In this document: positions 16,576-26,959 of the stretch, piece by piece | Numbering within the stretch: position 1 is the stretch's first letter | How the letters are laid out: each line of letters starts with the position of its first letter | Assembly (NCBI RefSeq): GCF_001013905.1 | Contig: NZ_LN831790.1 | Location: 2,556,001-2,620,000 of the forward strand | From: Streptomyces leeuwenhoekii | GTDB lineage: Bacteria; Actinomycetota; Actinomycetes; Streptomycetales; Streptomycetaceae | Length of the DNA: 64,000 bases | Direction: 5' to 3' | The notes under the pieces: generated by a model | What the model was told of the DNA's origin: nothing | Seen by the model: only the letters and a program-made list of their open reading frames with translations | Databases searched by the model: none | Position numbers and translations under genes: made by a program

Positions 16576-19500
16576 ATGCGCTTCGGCATCCTGGGTCCCC
16601 TCGAGGCACGCGCCGACGACGGCACCGCCCTCGACCCCGGCGGCCCGCGTCCCCGCGCCCTGCTGACCCTGCTCCTCCTCGGCGCCGGGCGTGCCGTCCC
16701 CGCGGAGCGGCTCATCGACGGGCTGTACGGTGCCCGGCCACCCGCCGGGGCCGCCAACGCCCTCCAGTCGCAGGTCTCCCGTCTCCGACGGCGGCTCGCC
16801 CCGCACACGGTGATCGACGGCACTCCCGCCGGTTACCGCATCCGCGTCCCGCCCGAGTCCGTCGACGCCCACCTCTTCGAGCGCATGTACGGCGAGGGCC
16901 GCGCCGCCCTCGCCGCCGCCGACCCCGCCCGGGCCGCCGCCCGGCTCCGTGAGGCGCTCGCCCTGTGGCGCGGCCCGGCCCTGGCCGCCCTGCCGGGCAC
17001 GCACCCCGAGGTGACCCGGCTCACCGAGCTGCGGCTGGCCGCCGTACAGGACCGGATCGAGGCGGACCTGGCACTCGGCGGCGGCCCGGAGCTCCTGCCG
17101 GAGCTGCGCGCGCTGCTGTCCGCGCACCCGCTGAGCGAACGGCTGTACGGGCAGTTGATGCGGGCGCTGGACGCGGGCGGGCGCCCCGCCGAGGCGCTCA
17201 CGGTGTACGAGGAGGCGCGGCGCACGCTCGCCGCCGAGCTCGGCGCCGACCCCTCCCCCGAGCTGTCCGCGCTCCACGGGGAACTGCTCCGGGGGCGAAC
17301 CGCCGCCCCGCGCCGCGCCCGGCTCCCCGCCCAGTTGACGTCCTTCGTCGGCCGGGACGAGGAGCTCACCAGGCTCACCGACCTGTTCCGGCGGGCCCGG
17401 CTGGTCACGCTCACCGGCACGGGCGGCACGGGCAAGACCCGGCTGGCGATCAAGGCGGCGGCCGGCCGCCCGGACGTCTGCTTCGTCGAGCTGGCCCCGC
17501 TCACCGACGGCACGCAGATCCCGTACGCCGTCCTCGCCGCCCTCGGCGTACGCGACGGTTTCCGGGGCCCCTCGGGTGACGCCGTGGAGCGGCTGCTGTC
17601 GGCGTTGGAGGACCGCGCACCGCTGCTCGTACTGGACAACTGCGAGCACCTCGTCGAGGAGGCGGCCCGGCTCACCGCGCTGCTCCTCGGGGCCTGCCCC
17701 GGGGTGCGGATGCTGGCGACCAGCCGCGAGGCGCTCGGCATCACCGGCGAGGTCCTGGTGCCCGTGGCGCCGCTGCCGCCGGGGCCCGCCGTCCGGCTCC
17801 TCGTCGAGCGCGCCCGCGCGGTACGCCCGGACTTCGAGGGACACGCGCGCGTGGCGGACATCTGCGCGGCCCTGGACGGGCTGCCGCTGGCCATCGAACT
17901 CGCCGCGGCCCGCCTGCGTACCCTGTCCCCCGACGAACTGGCCGACCGCCTGGACGACCGATTCCGTCTCCTCGCCCGCGGCGACCGCTCCAAGGCGCCC
18001 CGCCACCGCACCCTGCGCGCGGTCGTGGAGTGGAGCTGGGACCTGCTGGACGACGCGGAGCGGGAGCTGGCCCGGCGGCTGACCGTCTTCTCCGGCGGGG
18101 CCACTCTGGAGGCGGTGGAGGCGGTGTGCGGCGTGCCGCGTCCGGAGGAGCTGCTGGCCTCGCTGACCGAGAAGTCCTTCCTGGAGTACGGGGAGCACTT
18201 CCCGGAAGACGGGAAGTTCCCGGGAGGCACGGGAAGGTCCGAGGGGCGCTACCGGATGCTGGAGACGATCCGCGCGTTCGCCGCCGAGAGTCTGACCGGT
18301 GCGGACGCGCTGCACGACGCCCACGCCACGTACTTCGCCGCCCTCGCCCGCCGGGCCGAGCCGCATCTGCGCACCGGTGGCCAGCTTCCGTGGCTGGCCC
18401 GGCTGACCGCCGAGCACGCCGATCTGGGGACGGCCCTGCGCCGGCTCACGCGCACGGACCCCGGCGGTGCGCTGCGCCTCATGGCCGACCTGACCTGGTT
18501 CCGCCGGCTGCGCGGACTCCACGGCGAGCAACTGCCTCAGGCCCGCGCCCTGCTGGCGGCGATCGGCGACGAGGTGCCCGAGGAGATGACCGAGGAGTAC
18601 GTCGTGTGCGCGCTCAACACCGTCACGGGGCGCGGCGACGACCCGTCGGTCAGTGAGGCGGAGGGCGAGCGCGTCGCGCGCGTGGCGGCCGTGATGGAGG
18701 CGCTGGACCGGCCGTTGCGGCTGCCGCACACGGTGGTCCTGTGGTCCCTCGCCTGCGGTCCGGTGCTCGTGACCGACGAGCGGGTCCGTCGCCAGGTGGG
18801 ACGGGACCCCTGGGGGCTGGCACTGCTCGGCCTGGGACTCGCCTACCAGGACATGTTCGCCGGCCGCGCCGCCGACGCGGAGGCCGCCTTCGCCCGCGCC
18901 CTGGCCGGGTTCCGGGCCACCGGGGACCGCTGGGGCATGGCCAACTGCCTCGACCCGCTGGCCGGCTTCGCCGACCGGCGCGGACAGCACGCGCGCGCCC
19001 TGGAACTGCTCGACGAGGGCCTGGCGTACGTGCGGGAGCTGCAGGCGCCGGAGGAGACGGCCGACCTGCTGCGCTCCCGCGCGGCCGTGCTGCTGCACCA
19101 AGGGCACACCGGGGAGGCCGTCTCCCACTTCACGCGCGCCGCCGGCCTCGCCCGTACGGCCGGAATCCCCGACAAGGTGGCCAGTGCCCGGCGCGGGCTC
19201 GGGGACGCGGCGCGGCTGTCCGGTGACACGGCACGCGCGCGGGCGCACTACGAGGACGCCCTGCGGATGTGCACCGCGACCTGGTTCAGCACCGCCGAGA
19301 CGGCCCGGATCCTGGTCGGGCTGGCCCGCACGGCGGTTGCGGAAGGAGACCTGCACACGGCCCGCGACCGGCTCGGCCGGGCCCGCGGCCTCGCCCTGGG
19401 GTCCCCCGACGCCCTGGCCCTGGCGGAGGTCGCCGACGCCCTGGCCGCCGTCGCGCACGCTCCGCTGCGGGCCGCCGAACTCCTCGGCGCGGCGGCCGGA

Positions 19501-19704
19501 CTGCGGGGCGCCACGACCCTCGGCGACCCCGACGTCGTCCGCACCGAGCGGGACGTACGCGCCCGGCTCGCCCCGGAGGCGTACCAGCGGGCCTTCGCGC
19601 GGGGCCGCGCCCTGCGCTCGCGGGCGGTGGGCGGACGGGCGGGGACGGACACCGGGCGGCGGGCGACGACCGGCGAAGCGTGCGGCACGGTCAGCGACCG
19701 GTAG
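16576..19704 (+). CDS. AfsR/SARP-like regulator with BTAD, NB-ARC ATPase and TPR domains
   Basis: 1042 aa from ATG 16576 (MRFGILGPLEA), probably leaderless, with CAGAAT 7 bases upstream. An OmpR-type winged helix (1-~90; ANALQSQVSRLRRRL) is followed by a BTAD domain (~95-245; VDAHLFERMYGEGRAAL). The NB-ARC NTPase has a P-loop in GTGGTGKTRLAIKAA (~280) and Walker B in LLVLDNCEHLVEEAARL. C-terminal helical/TPR repeats follow (WGMANCLDPLAGFADRRGQHARALELLDE). Proteins of this design activate secondary-metabolite or stress genes after ATP-dependent signalling. The next gene, an FAD monooxygenase 35 bp downstream on the same strand, is the obvious candidate partner. Confidence 0.9.
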   Translation: MRFGILGPLEARADDGTALDPGGPRPRALLTLLLLGAGRAVPAERLIDGLYGARPPAGAANALQSQVSRLRRRLAPHTVIDGTPAGYRIRVPPESVDAHLFERMYGEGRAALAAADPARAAARLREALALWRGPALAALPGTHPEVTRLTELRLAAVQDRIEADLALGGGPELLPELRALLSAHPLSERLYGQLMRALDAGGRPAEALTVYEEARRTLAAELGADPSPELSALHGELLRGRTAAPRRARLPAQLTSFVGRDEELTRLTDLFRRARLVTLTGTGGTGKTRLAIKAAAGRPDVCFVELAPLTDGTQIPYAVLAALGVRDGFRGPSGDAVERLLSALEDRAPLLVLDNCEHLVEEAARLTALLLGACPGVRMLATSREALGITGEVLVPVAPLPPGPAVRLLVERARAVRPDFEGHARVADICAALDGLPLAIELAAARLRTLSPDELADRLDDRFRLLARGDRSKAPRHRTLRAVVEWSWDLLDDAERELARRLTVFSGGATLEAVEAVCGVPRPEELLASLTEKSFLEYGEHFPEDGKFPGGTGRSEGRYRMLETIRAFAAESLTGADALHDAHATYFAALARRAEPHLRTGGQLPWLARLTAEHADLGTALRRLTRTDPGGALRLMADLTWFRRLRGLHGEQLPQARALLAAIGDEVPEEMTEEYVVCALNTVTGRGDDPSVSEAEGERVARVAAVMEALDRPLRLPHTVVLWSLACGPVLVTDERVRRQVGRDPWGLALLGLGLAYQDMFAGRAADAEAAFARALAGFRATGDRWGMANCLDPLAGFADRRGQHARALELLDEGLAYVRELQAPEETADLLRSRAAVLLHQGHTGEAVSHFTRAAGLARTAGIPDKVASARRGLGDAARLSGDTARARAHYEDALRMCTATWFSTAETARILVGLARTAVAEGDLHTARDRLGRARGLALGSPDALALAEVADALAAVAHAPLRAAELLGAAAGLRGATTLGDPDVVRTERDVRARLAPEAYQRAFARGRALRSRAVGGRAGTDTGRRATTGEACGTVSDR

Positions 19705-19739
19705 GCGGGTGGTCAGCGCCGCCCCGGACGCTGCCGTGC

Positions 19740-20943
19740 ATGACCGACACGACCCGCACGACCCGCACACCGCGCGCCCACCGCCTGGGCCACCTCTCCG
19801 TCCTCGTCTCCGGCGCCGGTGTCGCCGGCCCCGCCCTCGCCCTGAACCTGGCCCGGCACGGGGCCCGCGTCACCGTCGTCGAGAAGGCGCCCGCCCTGCG
19901 CGAGGGCGGCTTCGCCGTCGACTTCCGGGGCCATGTGCACCGCACGGTCCTGACCTCGATGGGCCTGTGGGAGGAGATCCACGCCCACCGCACCCGCATG
20001 GGCCGGCAGACGGTCGTGGACGCCGACGGCACCCCGCGTCTGGACCTGCCCGCGCAGCTGATGAGCGGCGACGTGGAGATCACCCGCGGCGACCTGGCGC
20101 GGATCATGTACGAGCGCACCAAGGATTCGGCCGAGTACGTCTTCGGCGACTCGGTCGCGACCCTGACCGAGGTCCCGGAAGGGGTGGACGTCACCTTCGA
20201 GCACGGGGCGCCCCGCCGCTTCGACCTGGTGGTCGGCGCCGACGGCCTGCACTCGCACACCCGGCGCCTGGTCTTCGGCGACGAGTCCCGCTTCCTGCGC
20301 TTCCTCGGCCACTACGTGGCGGGCTTCACCGTCCCCAACCACCTGGGCCTGCACGGCACCGGCCGCCTCTACAGCGAGCCCGGCCGGTGCGTGGCCCTGA
20401 GCAACTGCGACGGCGACCCCGACCTCGCCGGTGCCCTGCTGGTCTTCCGGTCCGAGCCGCTGTCCTACGACCGCCGGGACGTCGCCGCGCAGAAGCGGAT
20501 GCTCGCCGAGCGGTTCGCGGGCATGGGCTGGGAGACACCGGCCGTCCTCGACGCCCTCGAAGGGGCCGGCGACCTGTACTTCGACGCGATCGCCCAGATC
20601 CACGCCGACCGCCTCGCCCAGGGCCGGGTGGCGCTGCTCGGCGACGCCGGGTACGGCGCCACGATGGGCGGCATGGGCACCGGCGTGGCGATCGTCGGAG
20701 CCCATGTCCTGGCCGGGGAGCTGGCCCTGGCGGGCGGCGACCACCGGGTGGCCTTCGCCCGTTACGAGCGGCGGATCGGCGGCTTCGCCCGGGGCTGCCA
20801 GAAGATCTCCGGCAACGTCGGCCCGTTCTTCGCCCCGCCGACCGAGCGGCGCATCCGCGGCCGCGACCGCATGTACCGCCTGCTCGCCTCCCGCCCGATG
20901 GCCGGCTCCTTCAAACGGCTCACGGAGAAGGCGGCCACCGCCA

Positions 20944-20969
<26 letters not shown>
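19740..20969 (+). CDS. FAD-dependent monooxygenase (PHBH/TetX-like)
   Basis: 409 aa from ATG 19740. The Rossmann FAD motif is [21 protein letters not shown], and Glu48-like FAD ribose binding is in [14 protein letters not shown]. The DG motif is in [16 protein letters not shown] and the GD motif in [20 protein letters not shown]. These class A flavin hydroxylases oxidise aromatic or polyketide substrates with NAD(P)H and O2, and some inactivate antibiotics. The last 26 bp overlap the end of thiD on the other strand. Only 35 bp separate it from the AfsR-like gene, so the pair probably arrived and acts together. Substrate unknown. Confidence 0.88.
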
Positions 20970-21746
<777 letters not shown>

Positions 21747-21750
<4 letters not shown>

Positions 21751-22715
21751 GACTCGATGTCCTCTCCGAAGTGGTCCCAGCCGCCCTTGCTGGTCCAGGG
21801 GGCCCCGTCGACGGTCACCTGGGGCAGCGCCGAGGGGTTGAGGACCTCGCCGATGACCTTCCAGCGGGCGGGCAGCTTCACGTCCGGCCGGAAGGTCGCC
21901 ACGATCGCGTGGTCCTCTCCCCCGGTCAGCACCCACTGCATCGGGTCGACGCCGACGGCCTGCCCGATGTCGTTCATCTGGGTGGGGATGTCGATCTGCC
22001 CGGAGCGGATGTCGATGCGCACGTTGCTCGCCTCGGCGATGTGCCCGAGGTCGGCGATCAGCCCGTCGCTGACGTCGCACATCGCGGTGGCGCCGAGCGC
22101 GGCGGCGGCCGGGCCCGCGTGGTAGGGCGGCTCCGGGCGGCGGTGGGCCTCCACGAAGGCGCGCGGCGAGCGGAAACCGCGGGAGAGCACCGCGTACCCG
22201 GCCGCGGACCAGCCCAGCCAGCCGGTCACCGCGACGAGGTCGCCGGGCCGCGCGCCGCCCCGGGTCACCGGCTCCTGGCCGCGCAGGTCGCCCAGGGCGG
22301 TGATGGACACGGTGATGGTGTCGCCGCGCACCACGTCACCGCCCACGACGGCGGCACCGGCGACCTGGCACTCGTCGCGCAGCCCGTCCATCAGCTCGGT
22401 CGTCCAGGTCACCGGCAGTTCGGCCGGCACCACCAGGCCGAGCAGCAGGGCGGTGGGCACGGCGCCCATGGCGGAGATGTCGGCGAGGTTCTGCGCCGCC
22501 GCCTTGCGGCCCACGTCGTAGGCGGTGGACCAGTCACGGCGGAAGTGCCGGCCCTCCACCAGGATGTCGGTGCTGGCCACCACCCTGCGGTCGGGCGCGG
22601 CGACCACCGCGGCGTCGTCACCGGGGCCGAGGCGGACCGCCGGGGTCGTGGTGAGACGGGAGGTGAGCTCCCTGATGAGCCCGAACTCCCCGAGCTCACC
22701 AACAGTGCCCTTCAT
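21747..22715 (-). CDS. thiL: Thiamine-monophosphate kinase
   Basis: 322 aa from ATG 22715, nine bases after GGGGAG. ThiL motifs: [47 protein letters not shown] and [16 protein letters not shown]. It converts TMP to the active cofactor TPP with ATP. It is the first gene of the thiL-thiD pair. Confidence 0.96.
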
Positions 22716-23023
22716 CGCCCTTGCTCCCCTTCTGTCCCTGTCCGTGCCCGGTCGCGCGTCATCTGTGTCCTCGTTACGGTCGAAGTAACGGCTGAAGCGA
22801 CGGCCCGTGCAACGGACCCCGCATCGGCCGGGGGGACGGCCGCAGCCACCGCCGTGACGGCCGACGGGGCCGCCGCGACGGCCGCCCGGTGCGTCGACCC
22901 GTATCCTCCCGCTGCCCCGGCACGCGAGCCACGCACCCCCCGGGTCTCCCCGCGACGAGCGGCGACGCGATACCGTGGCGTTCCTTTTCCCCACATGATC
23001 CTCGTGGCCGCCCTGGAGGTTCC
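22716..23023. promoter_or_regulatory. Divergent promoter region of thiL and the Lrp-like gene
   Basis: 308 bp with no gene. An inverted repeat CGTTAC/GTAACG lies at 22772-22790, about 57 bp before thiL. The rest is GCC-repeat-rich until an A/T-richer stretch at 22965-23000 in front of the Lrp-like gene. No riboswitch-like structure was recognised. Confidence 0.4.
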
Positions 23024-23257
23024 GTGGTACAGGCGTACATCCTGATCCAGACGGAGGTCGGCAAGGCGTCGACCGTCGCCGAGACGATCGGCAAGATCCC
23101 TGGGGTGATCCAGGCGGAGGACGTGACCGGGCCGTACGACGTCATCGTCCGCGCCCAGGCCGACACGGTCGACGACCTGGGCCGCATGGTGGTCGCCAAG
23201 GTCCAGCAAGTGGACGGCATCACCCGTACTCTGACCTGCCCGGTCGTCCATCTGTAG
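23024..23257 (+). CDS. Stand-alone Lrp/AsnC ligand-binding (RAM) domain protein
   Basis: 77 aa from GTG 23024 after TGGAGGT. The whole protein is the alpha/beta RAM domain of Lrp regulators (VQAYILIQTEVGKASTVAETI, VIQAEDVTGPYDVIVRAQAD, TRTLTCPVVHL) with no helix-turn-helix. Such SraA-like proteins form oligomeric rings and may bind amino acids or act on full-length Lrp proteins. The gene appears to be monocistronic. Confidence 0.9.
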   Translation: MVQAYILIQTEVGKASTVAETIGKIPGVIQAEDVTGPYDVIVRAQADTVDDLGRMVVAKVQQVDGITRTLTCPVVHL

Positions 23258-23277
23258 CCCCCGTCTACCCTGGGCCG

Positions 23278-23769
23278 GTGAACTCCTTCCCGCACCGGCA
23301 CCGCTTCGTCCTCGCACCGCCCGCGCTCGGCCTGCTGCTCGCCGCGGCGGGCTGCTCCTCGGCGGACGGCAGTGCCTCGGCGGCGGTTCCCAGCCCCGGC
23401 GCGGATGCGACGCGGCTGTGCCGGAACCTGGACGCGGAGCTGCCGTCGAAGGTGGACGGCCTGAGCCGCGAGGACCCGGAGCCCCGGTCCGCCCTGACGG
23501 CGGGCTGGGGAAACCCGGTGATCATACTGCGCTGCGGTGTGCCGCGGCCCGCCGAGATGAGCGATCCGGAAGCCGACGGCGTGGAGGTGGACGGCGTCGG
23601 CTGGCTGCTGCAGAAGCGGAAGGACGGATCGTTCCGGTTCACCACCACGCTGCGCAAGGCGTATGCCGAGGTGACCCTTCCGAAGGAGCGCGCGGGGGAC
23701 GGCTTGGCGCCGCTGGTCGACCTGGCCCCGGCCGTGAAGAAGGCGATCCCCGAGGGGATCGCCGACTGA
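23278..23769 (+). CDS. DUF3515 lipoprotein
   Basis: 163 aa from GTG 23278, which is 6 bases after TACCCT, a leaderless arrangement. The N-terminus is a lipoprotein signal: FVLAPPALGLLLAAAGC with lipobox Ala-Ala-Gly-Cys at ~26. The mature part has paired cysteines (RLCRNLDAELP, VIILRCGVPRP) and EVDGVGWLLQKR, typical of the actinobacterial DUF3515 family. The function is not known; the protein should sit on the outer face of the membrane. It runs convergent to ddl. Confidence 0.88.
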   Translation: MNSFPHRHRFVLAPPALGLLLAAAGCSSADGSASAAVPSPGADATRLCRNLDAELPSKVDGLSREDPEPRSALTAGWGNPVIILRCGVPRPAEMSDPEADGVEVDGVGWLLQKRKDGSFRFTTTLRKAYAEVTLPKERAGDGLAPLVDLAPAVKKAIPEGIAD

Positions 23770-23794
23770 TCGTTTCACCAGGCCGGTACGGTCC

Positions 23795-24952
23795 TCAGCG
23801 CAGCCCCGTGGAGCGCCGCAGCGCCGCCTGCACCAGCCGGTCCACCAGCTCCGGATAGCTGACGCCGCCGGCCTGCCACATCTGCGGGTACATGGAGATC
23901 GGCGTGAAGCCGGGCATGGTGTTGATCTCGTTGATCACGAACTCCCCGTCCTCGGTGAGGAAGAAGTCCGCGCGCACCAGCCCCTCGCAGGAGGCCGCCT
24001 CGAACGCCTCCACCGCCAGCCGCTGCACCTCGGCCGTCTCCTCGGGCGTCAGCGGCGCGGGCACGATGCCGGGCGTGGAGTCGATGTACTTGGCCTCGAA
24101 GTCGTAGTACGCGTGCGCCTCGGGCGGCGGGATCTCGGCGGGTACGGAGGCCCGCGGCCCGTCCTCGAACTCCAGCACCCCGCACTCGATCTCGCGTCCG
24201 CGCAGCGCGGCCTCCACGAGGATCTTCGGGTCGTGCCGCCGGGCCTCCTCGATCGCCTCGTCGAGCCCGGACAGGTCGTCGACCTTGGTGATGCCGATCG
24301 ACGAGCCGGCGCGCGCGGGCTTCACGAACAGCGGCCAGCCGTGCTCGCCGGCGAAGTCGACGATCTTCTTGCGGGCGGCCGAGACGTCCTGCTGCCACTC
24401 GCGCGGCCGGATCACCACGTACGGGCCCACCGCGAGCCCGAAGGAGGTGAACACCCGCTTCATGTACTCCTTGTCCTGGCCGACCGCCGAGGCGAGCACC
24501 CCGGAGCCGACGTAGGGCACACCGGACAGCTCCAGCAGGCCCTGGAGGGTGCCGTCCTCGCCGTAGGGGCCGTGCAGCACCGGGAAGACGACGTCGACCT
24601 CGCCGAGGACCTTGGGCACCGAGCCGGGCTCGCTGTAGACGACCTCGCGGCTGCCGGGGTCGACGGAGAGCACCACGCTGCCCTCGGTGGACTCGGCCAG
24701 GTCCTCGACGCTGGGCGTGCGCCGCTCGGTGATCACCATGCGCTCGGGCTCGTCGGCGGTGAGCGCCCAGCGGCCGTCCCGGGTGATGCCGATCGGCAGG
24801 ACGTCGTACTTGGTCCGGTCGATGGCCTTCAGGACGGCGCCGGCGGTGACCGCGGAGATCCCGTGCTCGGAGCTGCGCCCGCCGAACACGACGGCCACAC
24901 GCGGCTTGCGCGTCGGCTGCCCGGGGCTCTGGGGGAGGTTCTCGGTGCTCAT
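23795..24952 (-). CDS. ddl: D-alanine--D-alanine ligase
   Basis: 385 aa. ATP-grasp ligase with VAVVFGGRSSEHGISAV at the N-terminus, HGPYGEDGTLQGLLE, the ATP-site WPLFVKPARAGSSIGITKV, the omega-loop YYDFEAKYID characteristic of D-Ala-D-Ala specificity, and the metal site RADFFLTEDGEFVINEINTMPG. It makes the terminal dipeptide of peptidoglycan precursors. The YDFEAKY loop argues against a D-Ala-D-Lac resistance enzyme. It is downstream of gpsA. Confidence 0.97.
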   Translation of the reverse strand: MSTENLPQSPGQPTRKPRVAVVFGGRSSEHGISAVTAGAVLKAIDRTKYDVLPIGITRDGRWALTADEPERMVITERRTPSVEDLAESTEGSVVLSVDPGSREVVYSEPGSVPKVLGEVDVVFPVLHGPYGEDGTLQGLLELSGVPYVGSGVLASAVGQDKEYMKRVFTSFGLAVGPYVVIRPREWQQDVSAARKKIVDFAGEHGWPLFVKPARAGSSIGITKVDDLSGLDEAIEEARRHDPKILVEAALRGREIECGVLEFEDGPRASVPAEIPPPEAHAYYDFEAKYIDSTPGIVPAPLTPEETAEVQRLAVEAFEAASCEGLVRADFFLTEDGEFVINEINTMPGFTPISMYPQMWQAGGVSYPELVDRLVQAALRRSTGLR

Positions 24953-25022
24953 ATCGCGATGAGAGTACCCGCCCGTAGGGTCACGGCACAGCGTCGGCTG
25001 GGCCGCGTGGCGCGGCCGTCGC

Positions 25023-26033
25023 TCAGCGTCGCTCCGGCTTCGCGCTGCGCGACATCAGCTCCTTCAGCGCGACCACCGGCGGCTTGCTCTCGTGCACGAT
25101 GCCGACGACCGTCTCGGTGATCGGCATGTCGACGCCGTGGCGCCGGGCCAGATCCAGTACCGACTCGCAGGACTTGACGCCCTCGGCGGTCTGCCTGGTG
25201 ACCGCGATGGTCTCCTGGAGGGTCATGCCCTTGCCGAGGTTGGTGCCGAAGGTGTGGTTGCGGGACAGCGGCGAGGAGCAGGTCGCCACCAGGTCGCCCA
25301 GGCCCGCCAGTCCGGAGAAGGTGAGCGGGTCGGCGCCCAGCGCCACCCCGAGGCGGGTGGTCTCGGCGAGACCGCGGGTGATCAGCGAGCCCTTGGCGTT
25401 GTCGCCGAGGCCCATGCCGTCCGCGATGCCGACGGCCAGCCCGATCACGTTCTTGACCGCGCCGCCGAGTTCGCAGCCGACGACGTCGGTGTTGGTGTAC
25501 GGGCGGAAGTACGGCGTGTGGCAGGCGGTCTGGAGCCGCCGGGCGACGGCCTCGTCGGTGCAGGCGACCACGGAGGCGGCCGGCATGCGGGCGGCGATCT
25601 CCCGGGCGAGGTTGGGCCCGGAGACCACGGCGATCCGGTCCCGGCCGACCGCGGCGACGTCCTCGATGACCTCGCTCATCCGCATCGCGGAGCCGAGCTC
25701 GATGCCCTTCATCAGCGACACCAGCACCGTGCCGGGCGCCAGCAGCGGCGCCCAGGCGGCGAGGTTGCCGCGCAGGGTCTGGGAGGGCACCGCGAGGACG
25801 GTGAAGTCGGCGTCGCGCGCGGCCTCGGCGGCGTCGGTGGTGGCCCGCACGTTCCCGGGCAGCTCCACGCCGGGCAGGTAGTCCGGGTTGGTGCGGGTGG
25901 AGTTGACGGCCTCGGCGAGCTCGGCGCGGCGCCCCCACAGGGTCACCTCGCAGCCGGCGTCGGCGAGGACCATGGCGAAGGCGGTCCCCCACGATCCGGT
26001 GCCGAAGACGGCCGCCTTGACGGGTTCCCTCAC
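25023..26033 (-). CDS. gpsA: NAD(P)-dependent glycerol-3-phosphate dehydrogenase
   Basis: 336 aa from GTG 26033, which overlaps the plsC stop (GTGA). The dinucleotide fold is AAVFGTGSWGTAFAMVLADAG. The catalytic-region signature is GGAVKNVIGLAVGIADG, with GLAGLGDLVATCSSPLSRN and TEGVK-like AEGVKSCESV. It reduces dihydroxyacetone phosphate to sn-glycerol-3-phosphate for phospholipids. Coupling to plsC, which uses the phospholipid pathway, is functionally consistent. Confidence 0.97.
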   Translation of the reverse strand: MREPVKAAVFGTGSWGTAFAMVLADAGCEVTLWGRRAELAEAVNSTRTNPDYLPGVELPGNVRATTDAAEAARDADFTVLAVPSQTLRGNLAAWAPLLAPGTVLVSLMKGIELGSAMRMSEVIEDVAAVGRDRIAVVSGPNLAREIAARMPAASVVACTDEAVARRLQTACHTPYFRPYTNTDVVGCELGGAVKNVIGLAVGIADGMGLGDNAKGSLITRGLAETTRLGVALGADPLTFSGLAGLGDLVATCSSPLSRNHTFGTNLGKGMTLQETIAVTRQTAEGVKSCESVLDLARRHGVDMPITETVVGIVHESKPPVVALKELMSRSAKPERR

Positions 26034-26803
26034 GTGCCCTGCCCTTCCGCCTGCCTGCGCCGCTGCCGCTGCGCCTGCGTCCGGCGCCGCTGCTCGATCC
26101 GCTCGCGGCGCGGGTCGTAGGGGGTGTCGGGCGCCTTCTCGCCGCGGACCTCCTCGAGCTGACGGGTGATGGCGGCCATGATGACCTCCGTCGCCTCCTT
26201 CAGCACGTCGGCGGTCATCTCCTTGCCGTAGAAGCGGGAGAGGTCCACCGGCGGACCCGCGAGCACCCGGTGGGTCTTGCGCGGGAACAGGTTCGGCTTC
26301 TTCGCGTACGGCGGCAGCACCTCGTTGCAGCCCCACTGGGCGACGGGGATCACCGGGCAGCGGGTCTGCAGGGCGACGCGCGCGGCGCCGGTCTTGCCCG
26401 TCATGGGCCAGCCGTCCGGGTCACGGGTCAGGGTGCCCTCGGGGTAGAAGGCGACGCACTCGCCGCGCTCCACGGCGTCGATCGCGGCACGGAAGGCGCT
26501 CAGCGCGTCCGTACTCTCCCGGTAGACGGGGATCTGCCCGGTGCCGCGCATCGCGGCGCCGACGAACCCCTTCCTGAAAAGACCGCTCTTCGCCAGGAAT
26601 CGCGGGACGCGTCCGGTGTTGTACTGGAAATGCGCGTACGCGAAGGGATCGATGTGCGAATTGTGGTTCACGACCGTGATAAATCCACCCTCGGCCGGAA
26701 TGTGCTCCATTCCGCGCCAGTCCCGCTTGAGCAGAACCACCAGCGGCGGTTTGCAGATCACCGCGGCGAAGCGGTACCAGAAGCCGATTCTCCGGCGGGG
26801 CAC
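26030..26803 (-). CDS. plsC: 1-acyl-sn-glycerol-3-phosphate acyltransferase
   Basis: 257 aa from GTG 26803 with AGGAAGG upstream. Acyltransferase motif I is NHNSHIDPFAYAHF (H-x4-D), the glycerol-phosphate-binding motif is FYPEGTLTRDPDGWP, and motif IV is CPVIPVAQWG. A hydrophobic N-terminal segment (FWYRFAAVICKPPLVVLL) should anchor it to the membrane. The C-terminus is a highly basic Arg/Gln-rich tail (IEQRRRTQAQRQRRRQAEG). It makes phosphatidic acid. Confidence 0.93.
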   Translation of the reverse strand: MPRRRIGFWYRFAAVICKPPLVVLLKRDWRGMEHIPAEGGFITVVNHNSHIDPFAYAHFQYNTGRVPRFLAKSGLFRKGFVGAAMRGTGQIPVYRESTDALSAFRAAIDAVERGECVAFYPEGTLTRDPDGWPMTGKTGAARVALQTRCPVIPVAQWGCNEVLPPYAKKPNLFPRKTHRVLAGPPVDLSRFYGKEMTADVLKEATEVIMAAITRQLEEVRGEKAPDTPYDPRRERIEQRRRTQAQRQRRRQAEGQGT

Positions 26804-26959
26804 GCGGACACCTTCCTCTAGGGCCTGGAACGGGGCCAGGGGGGCCGCACAAGTGTCGCCCCAGGCCGCCGGTCTGTCGAGAACACCGTACGCCCCGCCC
26901 CGGGGCCGGCCGGGTCCCCGGGGGGACAATGGCCACGACAAGAGAGGGACGGAACGCTC

